Shown here: positions 6,490 to 15,280 of the stretch, piece by piece
Position numbering within the stretch: position 1 is the first letter of the stretch
Layout: each line of letters starts with the position of its first letter
NCBI GenBank assembly: GCA_024640505.1
Contig: JAHEEV010000257.1
Coordinates: 1 to 34,750 of the forward strand
Origin: Halieaceae bacterium
GTDB lineage: Bacteria > Pseudomonadota > Gammaproteobacteria > Pseudomonadales > Halieaceae
Reading direction: 5' to 3'
Length of the DNA: 34,750 bases
Notes under the pieces: generated by a model
What the model was told of the DNA's origin: nothing
Databases searched by the model: none
Seen by the model: the letters and a program-made list of their open reading frames with translations, nothing else
Translations under genes and position numbers: made by a program

Positions 6490-7487
6490 TTCGACGATTG
6501 GAAGAGATGCGTAATGCGAATGTTTACGGCATTCGAGTGGAGCGTTCTTTTCGGCAGGCGGCAACCAGGTTTTTGCTGGATTATCAGCACAAGCGCAGTA
6601 TTGGCCGCTATGCACAATCCCTGAAAATTCTGGACCCATACATAGGCGATCTGCCTTTGCGTCGGGTCCATCAGGGCACGCTGGAGTTGTTTATCCGGTA
6701 CCGTCGTAAGCAGGGTATGCGAGCCAACACCATCAACCGTGATCTGGCGGTGGTGCGGCGAATTCTGACGCTTGCCGCCCGATTATGGCGGGATGAGTCG
6801 GGTTTGACCTGGCTTGAAACTGCCCCTTTGTTGCAGTTGCTCGATTGTGACGATGCCCGCAAGCCATATCCCCTATCATGGGAGGAGCAGGCGAGGTTGT
6901 TTGCGCGCTTGCCGGAACACTTAAGGGACATGGCCTTGTTCAAGGTTAATACTGGAACGCGGGAGCAGGAAGTGACTTGTTTGCAGTGGAGTTGGGAGGT
7001 ATCGATTCCTGAGCTGAAAGCCAGTGTGTTTGTTGTCCCCGGTTATGGCGTTAAGAATGGTGAGGATCGATTGGTGGTGATGAATGCTGAGGCGCGAGCG
7101 GTAATCAATCGTCAGCGTGGCAAGAACTCAGACTATGTATTCACCTACTCAAAGGGTAAGCCGATTGATCGCATCAATACCAAAGCTTGGCGCCGAGCGC
7201 GAGAGGAGGCTGGATTGCCGCAAGTGCGGGTCCATGATTTGAAGCATACGTTCGGTCGCCGGTTGCGGGCCAAAGGTGTCAGTCATGAAACCCGACAAGT
7301 CCTGCTGGGCCATAAAAACGGCCAGATCACAACGCATTACTCCGCTGCAGAAATTGGAGAACTGATAGACGCGGTGGAGAAAGTGAGTTGGTCGGGTAGT
7401 TCAGCGCCGACCCTGACCTTGATCAAAAATGAAAACTCCCGCAAATCTCCCGCAGTTGGGAGACGGGAAAACGTAAAATTGGTTTGA
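6354..7487 (+). CDS. Island integrase (tyrosine recombinase), tRNA-adjacent
   Basis: 377 aa. The start is the ATG at 6354 with a strong GAGGAGAT Shine-Dalgarno 7 bp upstream. Core-binding domain about 60-145, catalytic domain about 170-340. Catalytic residues: R203 (NTGTREQEV), K234 (GVKNGED), H294 with Lys297 in place of the usual Arg (HDLKHTFGRRLR), H320 (LLGHKNG) and nucleophile Tyr329 (THYSA). A Lys in the H-x-x-R box is, as I recall, common in this subfamily. The gene ends 35 bp before the tRNA-Met 3' end, the classical position for the integrase of a tRNA-borne island, so it most likely catalyses integration at the tRNA anticodon region. Its last codons contain one of the two candidate arm sites (7437-7454). 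Confidence 0.93.
   Translation: MSKRIPGLYKRGTQGIWHIDKCVRGYGRLHESTGTSELAEAERYLIRRLEEMRNANVYGIRVERSFRQAATRFLLDYQHKRSIGRYAQSLKILDPYIGDLPLRRVHQGTLELFIRYRRKQGMRANTINRDLAVVRRILTLAARLWRDESGLTWLETAPLLQLLDCDDARKPYPLSWEEQARLFARLPEHLRDMALFKVNTGTREQEVTCLQWSWEVSIPELKASVFVVPGYGVKNGEDRLVVMNAEARAVINRQRGKNSDYVFTYSKGKPIDRINTKAWRRAREEAGLPQVRVHDLKHTFGRRLRAKGVSHETRQVLLGHKNGQITTHYSAAEIGELIDAVEKVSWSGSSAPTLTLIKNENSRKSPAVGRRENVKLV
7437..7454 (+). promoter_or_regulatory. Candidate integrase arm-type site, right end
   Basis: An exact 18-bp copy of the motif at 859-876 (two TCCCGCA heptamers 11 bp apart), same orientation, 68 bp inside the right att repeat and within the 3' coding part of the integrase gene. A site serving both coding and binding functions is inferred. 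Confidence 0.6.
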
Positions 7488-7522
7488 TCGATCTGTAAGT
7501 TGCTGTTTTTGAGGAGAAAAAA

Positions 7523-7568
7523 TGGTAGCTACGGGTGGACTTGAACCACCGACCCCAGCATTATGAAT
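7523..7568 (-). repeat. att site, tRNA-proximal copy
   Basis: The 46 bp shared with 719-764. Here they form the 3' half of the functional tRNA-Met, so integration restored the tRNA with island-borne sequence. The junction next to it places a T6 run directly behind the tRNA 3' end on the minus strand, which may help termination. Confidence 0.88.
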
Positions 7569-7599
7569 GCTGTGCTCTAACCAGCTGAGCTACGTAGCC
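7523..7599 (-). tRNA. tRNA-Met (anticodon CAU, elongator type)
   Basis: 77 nt including an encoded CCA. Acceptor arm GGCTACG/CGTAGCT, D-arm GCTC...GAGC, anticodon arm CAGCA-TTCATAA-TGCTG, and T-arm with GGTTCAAGTCC. It resembles elongator tRNA-Met and lacks the C1-A72 mismatch of initiators. The first acceptor pair is G-U because the island supplied the 3' end. It serves as attachment gene for the island. Confidence 0.95.
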
Positions 7600-7664
7600 A
7601 CATTCAGTGATCGGGACCGGGCGTCCCGAAGAGGCGCGAATTTTCCGCATTTTGCCGGGGCAAG

Positions 7665-8186
7665 TCAAGAGTCGCTCCCGATTGCGGGCGACTTCGATTT
7701 GTCCCGGACGAGGATGTCGAGGTAGCCCATGGCGAAGGCCGAGGCGACGAAGGTGAGGTGCAGCAGGATGTACCACATGATCTTGTCGTTATCGACTTCC
7801 TCGGCATCCATGAAGATCTTCAGCAGGTGGATCGACGAGATGGCCACGATGCTGGCGGCGATCTTGGCCTTCAGCGAGGAGGAGTCCATTTTGCCCAGCC
7901 AGCTCAGCTTCTCCCCGCCTTCGGGTACGTCGAGCTGGGAGACGAAGTTCTCGTAGCCGCTCATCATCACCATGACGAGCAGTCCGCCCACCATGGCGAT
8001 GTCGATCAGGGACAGCACCACCAGGATCATACTGGCTTCCTTGAGCTCGAGGATGTGCGTGAGCAAGTGGAAGACTTCCTGGAAGAACTTGATGCCCAGC
8101 GCTATCAGCGCGAGGCTGAGGCCCAGGTAGATCGGCGCCAGCAACCAGCGGGCACGGTACATCAATGTTTCGATTATGCGCTCCAT
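7665..8186 (-). CDS. yqhA: YqhA-family (UPF0114) inner-membrane protein
   Basis: 173 aa. It begins [20 protein letters not shown], the conserved start of the TIGR00645/YqhA family, and has about four hydrophobic membrane segments (near residues 15-35, 50-75, 110-125 and 135-155). The cellular function is unknown. The ATG at 8186 has an AAGGAG Shine-Dalgarno that overlaps the end of ychF, 9 bp upstream, so it is probably the last gene of the minus-strand run. The gene and length are ordinary for the family. Confidence 0.88.
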   Translation of the reverse strand: MERIIETLMYRARWLLAPIYLGLSLALIALGIKFFQEVFHLLTHILELKEASMILVVLSLIDIAMVGGLLVMVMMSGYENFVSQLDVPEGGEKLSWLGKMDSSSLKAKIAASIVAISSIHLLKIFMDAEEVDNDKIMWYILLHLTFVASAFAMGYLDILVRDKSKSPAIGSDS

Positions 8187-8195
8187 GACAACTCC

Positions 8196-9290
8196 TTACA
8201 CGTTGAAGCGGAAGTGGATGACGTCTCCGTCCTGCACCACGTAGTCCTTTCCCTCGAGGCGCCAGCGGCCGGCATCCTTGGCACCCTGTTCGCCATTGTA
8301 GGCGATGAAGTCATCGTAGCTGATCACTTCGGCCCGGATGAAGCCTTTCTGGAAGTCGGTGTGGATGACGCCGGCCGCCTCCGGAGCGGTGGCGCCGACC
8401 TTCACGGTCCAGGCGCGCACTTCCTTCACCCCCGCGGTGAAAAACGTGTGCAGGTTCAGCAGTTGATAGCCGGCGCGGATCACCCGGTTCAGGCCCGGTT
8501 CCTCCATGCCCATCTCCTGCAGGAATTCCAGCCGCTCGTCGTCGTCCAGTTCCACGATCTCTGATTCCAGCTTGTTGCAGATGGCCACCACCACCGCGTT
8601 CTCCTGTGCGGCGATCTCGCGTACGGTATCCAGGTGGGGGTTGTCCTCGAAGCCATCCTCGTCGACATTGGCGATGTACATGGTGGGCTTGCTGGTGAGC
8701 AGGAACAGCTGCTTCATCAGGGCTCTTTCGTTGTTGTCCAGCTCCAGGGCGCGCACCGGCCGCGCTTCGTTGAGGTGCGGCAGCAGCTTGTTCTCCAGCA
8801 ACGCCTTCATCGCCACCGCTTCCTTGTCGCCACTTTTGGCGGTGCGGACCACTTTCTGCAGCTGCTTCTCACAGCTTTCCAGGTCCGCCAGGGCCAGCTC
8901 GGTATTGATGATCTCGATGTCTGCTTTCGGGTCAATCTGGTTGGCCACGTGAATAACGTTGTCGTTTTCGAAGCAGCGCACCACGTGGGCAATGGCATCG
9001 GTCTCGCGGATGTTGGCCAGGAACTGGTTGCCCAGCCCCTCGCCTTTCGAGGCCCCGGCGACCAGGCCTGCGATGTCCACGAACTCCATGGTGGTGGCGA
9101 TTTCCCGTTCCGGCTTCACGATCCCGGCGATCCGTTGCTGTCGTGGGTCCGGTACCGGCACGATCCCCGCGTTGGGTTCGATGGTACAGAAGGGGAAATT
9201 CTCCGCGTCGATTCCCGCCCTGGTCAGCGCATTGAACAGGGTGGATTTACCGACATTCGGCAGTCCGACGATTCCGCAATTGAAACCCAT
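8196..9290 (-). CDS. ychF: Redox-responsive ATPase YchF (OLA1 family)
   Basis: 364 aa, full length. P-loop GLPNVGKST near residue 9, the switch/G3 region [20 protein letters not shown], and a non-canonical G4 motif NKLE in place of NKxD, which is why this Obg-related protein prefers ATP. The C-terminal TGS domain ends in the conserved HFRFNV. YchF/OLA1 proteins bind ribosomes and act in translation and stress responses. GAGGAA precedes the ATG. pth ends 20 bp upstream; the pair is commonly linked in gammaproteobacteria. Confidence 0.97.
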   Translation of the reverse strand: MGFNCGIVGLPNVGKSTLFNALTRAGIDAENFPFCTIEPNAGIVPVPDPRQQRIAGIVKPEREIATTMEFVDIAGLVAGASKGEGLGNQFLANIRETDAIAHVVRCFENDNVIHVANQIDPKADIEIINTELALADLESCEKQLQKVVRTAKSGDKEAVAMKALLENKLLPHLNEARPVRALELDNNERALMKQLFLLTSKPTMYIANVDEDGFEDNPHLDTVREIAAQENAVVVAICNKLESEIVELDDDERLEFLQEMGMEEPGLNRVIRAGYQLLNLHTFFTAGVKEVRAWTVKVGATAPEAAGVIHTDFQKGFIRAEVISYDDFIAYNGEQGAKDAGRWRLEGKDYVVQDGDVIHFRFNV

Positions 9291-9310
9291 GTGAGAATTC
9301 CTCGGGCAGC

Positions 9311-9901
9311 TCAGGCTGCGCTAAAACTGTGTAAACGGTTCATTGCCCCGGCCTCGTCACCGTCGAGCAGCAGCGGCAGCGCCGCGATGGCTTCGTCGAT
9401 GCTGGCATCTATACGTGAACGGTCTTCCACGGAAGGTGCGCCCAGCACATAGCCGGTCACGCGGGAGGCGTGCCCCGGGTGGCCGATACCGATTCGCAGG
9501 CGGTAGAAATCCCGGTTGTTTCCGAGCGCCGGTACGATATCACGCAGGCCATTGTGCCCGCCGTGCCCGCCGCCCCGCTTGAACCGCGCCGAGCCGGCCG
9601 GGATGTCCAGCTCGTCGTGGGCAACGAGAATTTCCCCCGGGTCAATTTTGTAGAACGCGGCCATGGCCGCAACGGCTTTGCCGCTGCGGTTCATGAAGGT
9701 CGTGGGAATCAGCAGGCGCAGATCGTTGCCCGACAGGCTAACCCGCCCGGCCAGCCCGAAAAACTTCGAATCCGGCTGGAGCGGCGCACCTGCCTGCCGG
9801 GCGAGCTCCTCGACGAAGTCCGCACCGGCGTTATGGCGTGTGCCCCGGTATTCCCCGCCGGGATTACCCAGTCCGACGATAAGCCTGATGGATGCTGTCA
9901 A
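9311..9901 (-). CDS. pth: Peptidyl-tRNA hydrolase
   Basis: 196 aa from a TTG at 9901 ([15 protein letters not shown]), as no ATG or GTG fits the family N-terminus. It cleaves the ester bond of peptidyl-tRNAs that drop off ribosomes. The substrate-binding Asn13 and catalytic His23 ([15 protein letters not shown]), the FMNRSG segment and HDELDIPAG with the catalytic Asp, and the [12 protein letters not shown] loop are all present. It lies between rplY and ychF in a conserved translation-related run. The Shine-Dalgarno before TTG is weak. Confidence 0.97.
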   Translation of the reverse strand: MTASIRLIVGLGNPGGEYRGTRHNAGADFVEELARQAGAPLQPDSKFFGLAGRVSLSGNDLRLLIPTTFMNRSGKAVAAMAAFYKIDPGEILVAHDELDIPAGSARFKRGGGHGGHNGLRDIVPALGNNRDFYRLRIGIGHPGHASRVTGYVLGAPSVEDRSRIDASIDEAIAALPLLLDGDEAGAMNRLHSFSAA

Positions 9902-9927
9902 GGCGCATACCGCCGACAGCGAGGCGG

Positions 9928-10605
9928 TTAGTCCTCGCTGTCGCCTTCTTCTGCTTCCTCTTCGCCGCCTTCCTCAGCGGCTTCGGGCGCCGCTGCCTCG
10001 AGCTCTTCTTCATCGGCACCACCCTTCGGCGCCAGTATGCTGGCGACGGCCAGGTCGTGGTCCTCGCCCAGGCTGAGCGCTACGGACACCACACCCTCGG
10101 GGAGGGGTATGTCGGACAGGTGGATGATCTGTCCGATGTGGACATCTTGCATATCCACTTCGATGAATTCGGGAATATCCCCCGGCAGACACTGGACTTC
10201 GATGTCGGTCATCTGGTGCTGGACCATGCCGCCCTCGATTTTCACGCCGTGAGAGTTTTTCTCGTTGGTGAAGTGTATGGGGACATTAACCTTGATGGCG
10301 ACCTTGTCGTCCACGCGCAGGAAGTCTGCGTGCATGACGCGTTCCTTCGCCGGGTGGCGCTGCAGATCCTTGAGGATGGCCTTCTGCTTGTCCTTGCCAA
10401 CGTTGATGGTCAGAACGTGGGAGTAGAAGGCCTCGTTCTCCAGCGACTTCTCCAGATCCTTGCGGATCAGCGTCAGGGGTTGGGGATCCTTGTCGCCACC
10501 GTAGATGATGGCCGGGATTCGGTCGGCGAGACGACGCAGGCGGCGGCTCGCACCTTTCCCCTTGTCCTCCCGCAGTTCTGCGTGTAGTTCAAATTGGTCA
10601 GACAT
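9928..10605 (-). CDS. rplY: Ribosomal protein bL25 (long, CTC-type)
   Basis: 225 aa: the N-terminal 5S rRNA-binding L25 domain (about 1-95, [16 protein letters not shown] and IPAIIYGG), then the C-terminal TL5/CTC domain (about 100-190), then a strongly acidic Glu/Ala-rich tail of about 35 residues. This is the long form found in Pseudomonas-like bacteria, unlike the 94-residue E. coli protein. AAAGGAG precedes the ATG by 8 bp. It lies 75 bp after prs and probably shares its transcript. Confidence 0.96.
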   Translation of the reverse strand: MSDQFELHAELREDKGKGASRRLRRLADRIPAIIYGGDKDPQPLTLIRKDLEKSLENEAFYSHVLTINVGKDKQKAILKDLQRHPAKERVMHADFLRVDDKVAIKVNVPIHFTNEKNSHGVKIEGGMVQHQMTDIEVQCLPGDIPEFIEVDMQDVHIGQIIHLSDIPLPEGVVSVALSLGEDHDLAVASILAPKGGADEEELEAAAPEAAEEGGEEEAEEGDSED

Positions 10606-10680
10606 AGTCCGGACTCCTTTGATAAAACCGTTTGCTGCGCCTGCGACCGGCGCGGCAACGGCGTTGCTGTGTACGCTGTC

Positions 10681-11628
10681 CTACTTGAACAGCGCGCTGA
10701 TGGATTCCTCGTTGGCGACCCGCCGCATGGACTCTGCCAGCAGGTCAGCCGTGGTGAGCTGGCGAATTTGTTCCACGTTTTTCGCCTCCTCACTCAGAGG
10801 AATCGTATCGGTGACCACCAACTCGTCGAGCTGGGAGTTCCGAAGGTTTTTCAGGGCGTTGCCCGACAGTACCGCGTGAGTACAGTAGGCGACGACCTTG
10901 GCAGCGCCGCGCTCCTTGAGCGCATTCGCGGCCTGGCACAGGGTGCCCGCCGTGTCGACCATGTCGTCCACCAGCAGGCAGGTGCGCCCGTCCACTTCCC
11001 CGATCACGTTCATGACCTGGGCCTCGTTGGCGCGGGGACGGCGCTTGTCGATAATGGCCAGTTCTGCCTCGTCCAACTGCTTGGCGATCGCCCTGGCACG
11101 GACCACGCCACCGATGTCCGGTGATACCACCATCAGGTTGTCGTAATGGCAGGCCACGATATCGTCGTTCAGGATCGGCGAGCCGTATACGTTGTCCACC
11201 GGGCAGGCGAAAAAGCCCTGAATCTGTTCTGCGTGCAGGTCCATGGTCAGCACCCGGTCCACACCGACCGAGTCCATCATATCCGCGACCACTTTGGCGG
11301 TGATGGGCACGCGGGCGGAACGCACCCGGCGATCCTGGCGGGCATAGCCGAAGTAGGGCACCACCGCGGTGATTCTGTGAGCCGATGCGCGACGCAGGGC
11401 ATCGATCATCACCAGCAGTTCCATCAGGTTGTCATTCGTCGGCGCACAGGTGGATTGCACGACGAAGACATCCTTGCCCCGCACGTTTTCATTCAGCTCC
11501 ACGGCCACTTCGCCGTCACTGAACTTGCCCACATCCGCCTTACCCAGGGACAGGTACAGCCGGCTGGCCACTTTATGGGCCAGTTCCGGGTTGGCGTTGC
11601 CTGTGAAGACCATCATTTTCGAGGACAT
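10681..11628 (-). CDS. prs: Ribose-phosphate pyrophosphokinase
   Basis: 315 aa. It makes PRPP from ribose 5-phosphate and ATP for nucleotide, His, Trp and NAD synthesis. The ATP-binding YARQDRR region (95-101), the flexible region with [10 protein letters not shown] (131-140) and the PRPP loop [11 protein letters not shown] (220-230) are all intact. It is downstream of tRNA-Gln in a conserved ispE-tRNA-Gln-prs order. A terminator-like hairpin lies between the tRNA and prs (11695-11729), so prs may have its own promoter in the 66 bp before its ATG. Confidence 0.97.
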   Translation of the reverse strand: MSSKMMVFTGNANPELAHKVASRLYLSLGKADVGKFSDGEVAVELNENVRGKDVFVVQSTCAPTNDNLMELLVMIDALRRASAHRITAVVPYFGYARQDRRVRSARVPITAKVVADMMDSVGVDRVLTMDLHAEQIQGFFACPVDNVYGSPILNDDIVACHYDNLMVVSPDIGGVVRARAIAKQLDEAELAIIDKRRPRANEAQVMNVIGEVDGRTCLLVDDMVDTAGTLCQAANALKERGAAKVVAYCTHAVLSGNALKNLRNSQLDELVVTDTIPLSEEAKNVEQIRQLTTADLLAESMRRVANEESISALFK

Positions 11629-11694
11629 GGTCGCCTGCCTTTCTGCCTAGTAGTGGGCCCGATTCCGGGAATGCCGCACGTAAAAGCTGCGCAT

Positions 11695-11729
11695 AAAAAG
11701 AGTGCCATACACCCCAGGATGCATGGCAC
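11695..11729 (-). terminator. Rho-independent terminator after tRNA-Gln
   Basis: On the minus strand, a 7-bp stem GTGCCAT / ATGGCAC (11729-11723 with 11708-11702) with a 14-nt loop is followed by TCTTTTTATG. It starts 9 bp after the tRNA-Gln 3' end and would end transcription coming from lolB-ispE-tRNA-Gln before prs. Confidence 0.7.
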
Positions 11730-11737
11730 CGGTTGTA

Positions 11738-11812
11738 TGGCTGGGGTGGCAGGATTCGAACCTGCGAATGCCGGGATCAAAACCCGGTGCCTTGCCACTT
11801 GGCGACACCCCA
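11738..11812 (-). tRNA. tRNA-Gln (anticodon UUG)
   Basis: 75 nt with encoded CCA. Acceptor TGGGGTG/CACCCCA, anticodon arm CCGGG-TTTTGAT-CCCGG giving UUG, T-arm GCAGGTTCGAATCCTGC. The U1-A72 first pair and G73 are Gln identity features. It lies between ispE and prs, as in many gammaproteobacteria. Confidence 0.97.
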
Positions 11813-11826
11813 ATCAATCAGTCGGG

Positions 11827-12657
11827 TCAGGCCAGGGCTGGGAGAATGGGTGATTCATTCACGCCCTGTGCCAGGATGCTGGTCCACGGCGGTGGTACCT
11901 GCCGCTGTACAGCTGCTGCTTCAGCCCTGGCGCCGAATCGGGCAAAAACACATGCCCCGGTTCCGGTCAGCCTGGCTTCTCCGAACTTTTCCAGGAAAAA
12001 CAACGCCTTGTCCACCTCTGGGTAGAGGCGCCTGACAAGTTCCTGGCAATCGTTGCGGGAGGCCCCCTCAAAAAAGGCCGCTATTTTGATGGGAGCGGTG
12101 TTGCGTGTCAATTCCCGGTGGGAAAAAATTTCCCCGGTCGACACGTGACAATCCGGAACCAGAATGAGGAACCAGTCCCGCGGCAGCTCCACGGGCGTCA
12201 GTATTTCGCCCACTCCCTCGGCCCAGGCCGTGTGTCCAGCCACGAAGACAGGCACATCGGCTCCCAGGGCGGCTCCCATCTGCTGAAGGTGGTGCCGGGA
12301 AAAATCCAGCTCCCAGAGCCGGTTCAGGGCCAGCAGGGTGGTGGCGGCGTTGGAGCTGCCACCGCCGAGACCGCCGCCCGCCGGTATCTGTTTTTGGAGG
12401 CTGATATGGACTCCCAGGTCATCCCGCTGCAGCAGGCGTGCGGCGCGGTAGATCAGGTTGTCCTCCTGCGGAATGCCCAGGTCCGGGCCATCGAGGGAGA
12501 TGCGCCCGCTGCGGTTGGCGGTGAACTGCATGCGGTCGCCCCAGTCCAGCAACTGGAACAGCGTCTGCAGCTCGTGATAGCCATCGGACCTGCGTCCGGT
12601 GATATGCAGGAACAGGTTCAGCTTGGCGGGGGACAGGAGGTCCAGGGCAGGACTCAC
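11827..12657 (-). CDS. ispE: 4-diphosphocytidyl-2-C-methyl-D-erythritol kinase
   Basis: 276 aa; the GTG start at 12657 overlaps the TGA of lolB by 4 bp. A GHMP-family kinase of the MEP isoprenoid pathway that phosphorylates CDP-ME at the 2-hydroxyl. The N-terminal [15 protein letters not shown] and the ATP-binding [17 protein letters not shown] loop are typical, and [10 protein letters not shown] is the C-terminal GHMP motif. The gene is translationally coupled to lolB. tRNA-Gln follows after 14 bp. Confidence 0.97.
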   Translation of the reverse strand: MSPALDLLSPAKLNLFLHITGRRSDGYHELQTLFQLLDWGDRMQFTANRSGRISLDGPDLGIPQEDNLIYRAARLLQRDDLGVHISLQKQIPAGGGLGGGSSNAATTLLALNRLWELDFSRHHLQQMGAALGADVPVFVAGHTAWAEGVGEILTPVELPRDWFLILVPDCHVSTGEIFSHRELTRNTAPIKIAAFFEGASRNDCQELVRRLYPEVDKALFFLEKFGEARLTGTGACVFARFGARAEAAAVQRQVPPPWTSILAQGVNESPILPALA

Positions 12658-13301
12658 GAGCCGCTCCGCGGTTGCCAGGCGCGAATGATGACGCGGGCCC
12701 GCGTATCGCCCCGGGTTATCTCCAGCCGCGTCGGCAGGGTGAAGGCCTCAAATGCACCGTAGTCGTCATAGTGGATCGTCCAGCCGCCCTGGCTGAGACT
12801 GCGCAATCGCTGGTGCTCCAGTTGCAGCCCCTCCACGTCCAGTTGCGGGGCCGGCAGCCCGCGCAGCCAGTGTGGGAGGGCTTCCAGCGGCAGGTACCAG
12901 CCGGTCTCCCGGGCGATCGTTTCGGGGTTGGAGATGTCCCAGAAGCGGCGTTCCTCGCCCTGGCGGAATTCGAGTTGCCGGCCATCGCTGATGAGTGTGG
13001 TGGCGTTGACGCCCAGTGGTCCCTGCAGTTGCAGCCGGGTCTGCTGGCCCTCCTGGCGCCAGTCGAAGCTGGCGCTTTCGCTGCCGTGTTCGGTGCGCAG
13101 GGCGAGCTTGCCCTCGGCGCTCCAGTGTTGCAGGGCCTGCATCCGGGCCTGGTGCTCCACCCAGCTCGGTTCCAGCGGAGGGGGCGTCGGTCGCGTGGCG
13201 CAGCCGGCCAGGAACATGAGCAGGACGGTGAGGGTGAGTCCCGCCGGGTAGCGGCCACGGGTAACCGGTATCAGGTCGCTGCCACGATCGGGGTGGATCA
13301 C
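12654..13301 (-). CDS. lolB: Outer-membrane lipoprotein receptor LolB
   Basis: 215 aa from the GTG at 13301, chosen because it overlaps the stop of the upstream TPR gene by 4 bp (GTGA) and leaves a plausible lipoprotein signal: a basic n-region, a hydrophobic stretch LTLTVLLMF and lipobox LAGC with Cys34. The open frame extends upstream to 13445 without support. LolB accepts lipoproteins from LolA and inserts them into the outer membrane. The mature part has the family's [11 protein letters not shown] and WSAEGK-like beta-barrel start and W-rich segments ([16 protein letters not shown]). The location before ispE is conserved. Confidence 0.92.
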   Translation of the reverse strand: MIHPDRGSDLIPVTRGRYPAGLTLTVLLMFLAGCATRPTPPPLEPSWVEHQARMQALQHWSAEGKLALRTEHGSESASFDWRQEGQQTRLQLQGPLGVNATTLISDGRQLEFRQGEERRFWDISNPETIARETGWYLPLEALPHWLRGLPAPQLDVEGLQLEHQRLRSLSQGGWTIHYDDYGAFEAFTLPTRLEITRGDTRARVIIRAWQPRSGS

Positions 13302-15043
13302 CGTGGTAGTGGTTCCGGTAATACTTCCACCAGCGATGAAGCCCCGAGTCGGTTGATCGTCTCGACCAGTATTTCGTGATCGGGACTTTTCAGCAGGGCT
13401 CCCTGCCACACCCTTTTGGCACCCTCGGTATCGCCGCTCACCCACAGCACCTCCCCCAGGTGTGCCGCCACTTCCGGGTCGGGAAAACGGGCATAGGCCT
13501 GGCTCAGGTACTCCAGAGCCTTGCTGTAATCGCCTTTGCGGTAGAGGATCCAGCCCATGCTGTCGAGGATCGCGGGTTCATCGGGCTGCAGTTCCAGGGC
13601 GCGGGCAATCAATGCGTAGGCCTCGTCGTAGCGGTCCGTGCGATTGGCCAGGGTGTAGCCCAGGGCATTGAGTGCGGTGGCGTTATTCGGGTCGCGATCG
13701 ATGATGCTGCGCAGGTCGCGTTCCATCAGTGCCAGGTCATTGAGCTGTTCGCCCAGCATGGAGCGGGAGTAACGCAGCGAGTTGGATTCCGGGAACTCGC
13801 GCAGTGCCTGGTTCAGGATCTCCATGGCGGCATCCGGTTCGCCCGCCTGGGTCAACAGGTCCGCCTCCAGGGCGTACAGTTGCTCGCCCTGCTGGGGGTG
13901 CGCGCGCCGGCGCCGCTCGAAGCCGGCGTGGCTCTCTTCCAGGTCACCCTTGCGGACGAGAATGATACCGGCGCGCTGGGCCGCACTGAGTAACTCCCTC
14001 CCGTCCTGCACCTGGTTGTAGTGCCCGAGAGCCGCGTCCTGATCACCCTCATCCTCGGCGATGCGTCCGAGATAGTAGTGGGCTTCGTCGGTGCGCTGGC
14101 CAAGCGACAGCATCTGTTGCAGGTAGGCTTTCGCCGTCAGATCGTCACCTATTTCGCGATTGATCAAGGCCAGGGAGAGAAGGAGGTCGCCGTCCCGCGG
14201 TGATTGGGCGGAGAGGATCTCGAACTGCTGGCGCGCGGCCGGAAGGTCGTTGACGGAGAGCAGGCGGGCGTACTGCAGGCGAAGTCGCTGGTCCTGGGGG
14301 TCGTTCTCGAGGGCGCGTTCAAGGCGGGCGAAGGGAGCGGGATCCTCGACCGTGAGCAGTATCTTGCTTTCCAGCAGCATCCCCTGGGGCTGGTAGGGTT
14401 GCAGCTCGAACAGCTGTTCGAGTTTTGCCAAAGCTGCATCGAACTGCTTGTACTGGGCCAGGATCAGCGCCTGGGTCAGCAGCAACTGGATATTTTCCGG
14501 AAACTCGTCCGCCAGCTCGTTGATGCCGCGCACCAGGTCTGCCTGCTGCTCCGGACCCAGGTCGTCAAAACTGCTGAGCAGGATGGGAAAGTTGGTATCC
14601 ATACCCGCTCGCGCGACGACTGCCAGGTGCGGCATGGCCTCTACGGTCCGTCCTCGCCTGACCAGAAGTGTAGCGAGTGTATTGTGGGCTTCCGTGCTGT
14701 CGGGTTCCAACTCGACCCATTGCTGGACCAGTTCGAGGGCCTCCGGTTCCCGCTGCATGAACTGTGCGAGGTGCGTGGCGTGGGCGCTGACACCCGGATC
14801 GCGCAGGATCTGCGCCTGCTCCCGATACTGCTCCAGCGCCATGTCGTAGTCGTGCCGCCTGAGAGCAAATTCTGCCACCAGCAGCGGGTAGAGGCTGTCG
14901 TCGGGAATGGGTCGCTCCACCGGTTCCGGAGCTTCGGGGGCGGGCGCAGTCGCGACCTCCGGGACCGCTTCCTCCAGGGGTGGCGTGGCGGCACAGGCGT
15001 TCAGCAGCGCAAGCAGGAATGCGGGGACAAGGAGGCGGAACAT
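13298..15043 (-). CDS. Tetratricopeptide-repeat outer-membrane lipoprotein
   Basis: 581 aa. A lipoprotein signal (MFRLLVPAFLLALLNAC, Cys17) is followed by a Pro/Glu/Ala-rich linker and then a long array of TPR-like helices. Clear repeat units include YDMALEQYREQA, TEAHNTLATLLVRRG, DEAHYYLGRIAEDEGDQDAALGHY, TALNALGYTLANRT and PAILDSMGWILYRKGDYSKALEYL. It corresponds in position to the TPR protein next to lolB in Pseudomonas, whose exact role I cannot state; scaffolding at the envelope is likely. It shares an operon with lolB (4-bp overlap) and is divergent from hemA over a 237-bp gap that must hold both promoters. Confidence 0.9.
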   Translation of the reverse strand: MFRLLVPAFLLALLNACAATPPLEEAVPEVATAPAPEAPEPVERPIPDDSLYPLLVAEFALRRHDYDMALEQYREQAQILRDPGVSAHATHLAQFMQREPEALELVQQWVELEPDSTEAHNTLATLLVRRGRTVEAMPHLAVVARAGMDTNFPILLSSFDDLGPEQQADLVRGINELADEFPENIQLLLTQALILAQYKQFDAALAKLEQLFELQPYQPQGMLLESKILLTVEDPAPFARLERALENDPQDQRLRLQYARLLSVNDLPAARQQFEILSAQSPRDGDLLLSLALINREIGDDLTAKAYLQQMLSLGQRTDEAHYYLGRIAEDEGDQDAALGHYNQVQDGRELLSAAQRAGIILVRKGDLEESHAGFERRRRAHPQQGEQLYALEADLLTQAGEPDAAMEILNQALREFPESNSLRYSRSMLGEQLNDLALMERDLRSIIDRDPNNATALNALGYTLANRTDRYDEAYALIARALELQPDEPAILDSMGWILYRKGDYSKALEYLSQAYARFPDPEVAAHLGEVLWVSGDTEGAKRVWQGALLKSPDHEILVETINRLGASSLVEVLPEPLPR

Positions 15044-15280
15044 GGTGAAATACTGCTTGGGAATCCAGCGGAAATACGTGGCCTATGATGACATACAACG
15101 GTCGGGAAACCCACAGCCGGCACGCGGTGGCGCTGCGCGGTGTTCGCGCCGCCTGTCATTTGTCGCGTAACTTGTTAAAATCGCGGGAAAATTTCGCCGT
15201 TTGTGCTATGGTGCGCAACCCTGGAGGGGTTGTCGCGGCAGCCCCGCAGACTGTACCCGAGGAATCGTTACTCCGTCGTC

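Larger units (their letters stand above)
719..7568. mobile_element. Integrative island in tRNA-Met (about 6.85 kb)
   Basis: Bounded by a perfect 46-bp direct repeat of the 3' half of tRNA-Met (719-764 and 7523-7568). The intact tRNA is kept at the right end and the site-specific recombinase gene lies directly beside it, which is the classical layout of a tRNA-integrated island. Contents from left to right: candidate arm site, operator array and Fic gene, IS91-family transposase, a structured non-coding stretch, recombinase, excisionase and integrase. The Fic section appears less GC-rich than the chromosomal genes to the right. The DNA outside the left end is also mobile (IS remnants), so this island may sit beside or within a larger accessory block. 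Confidence 0.85.
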
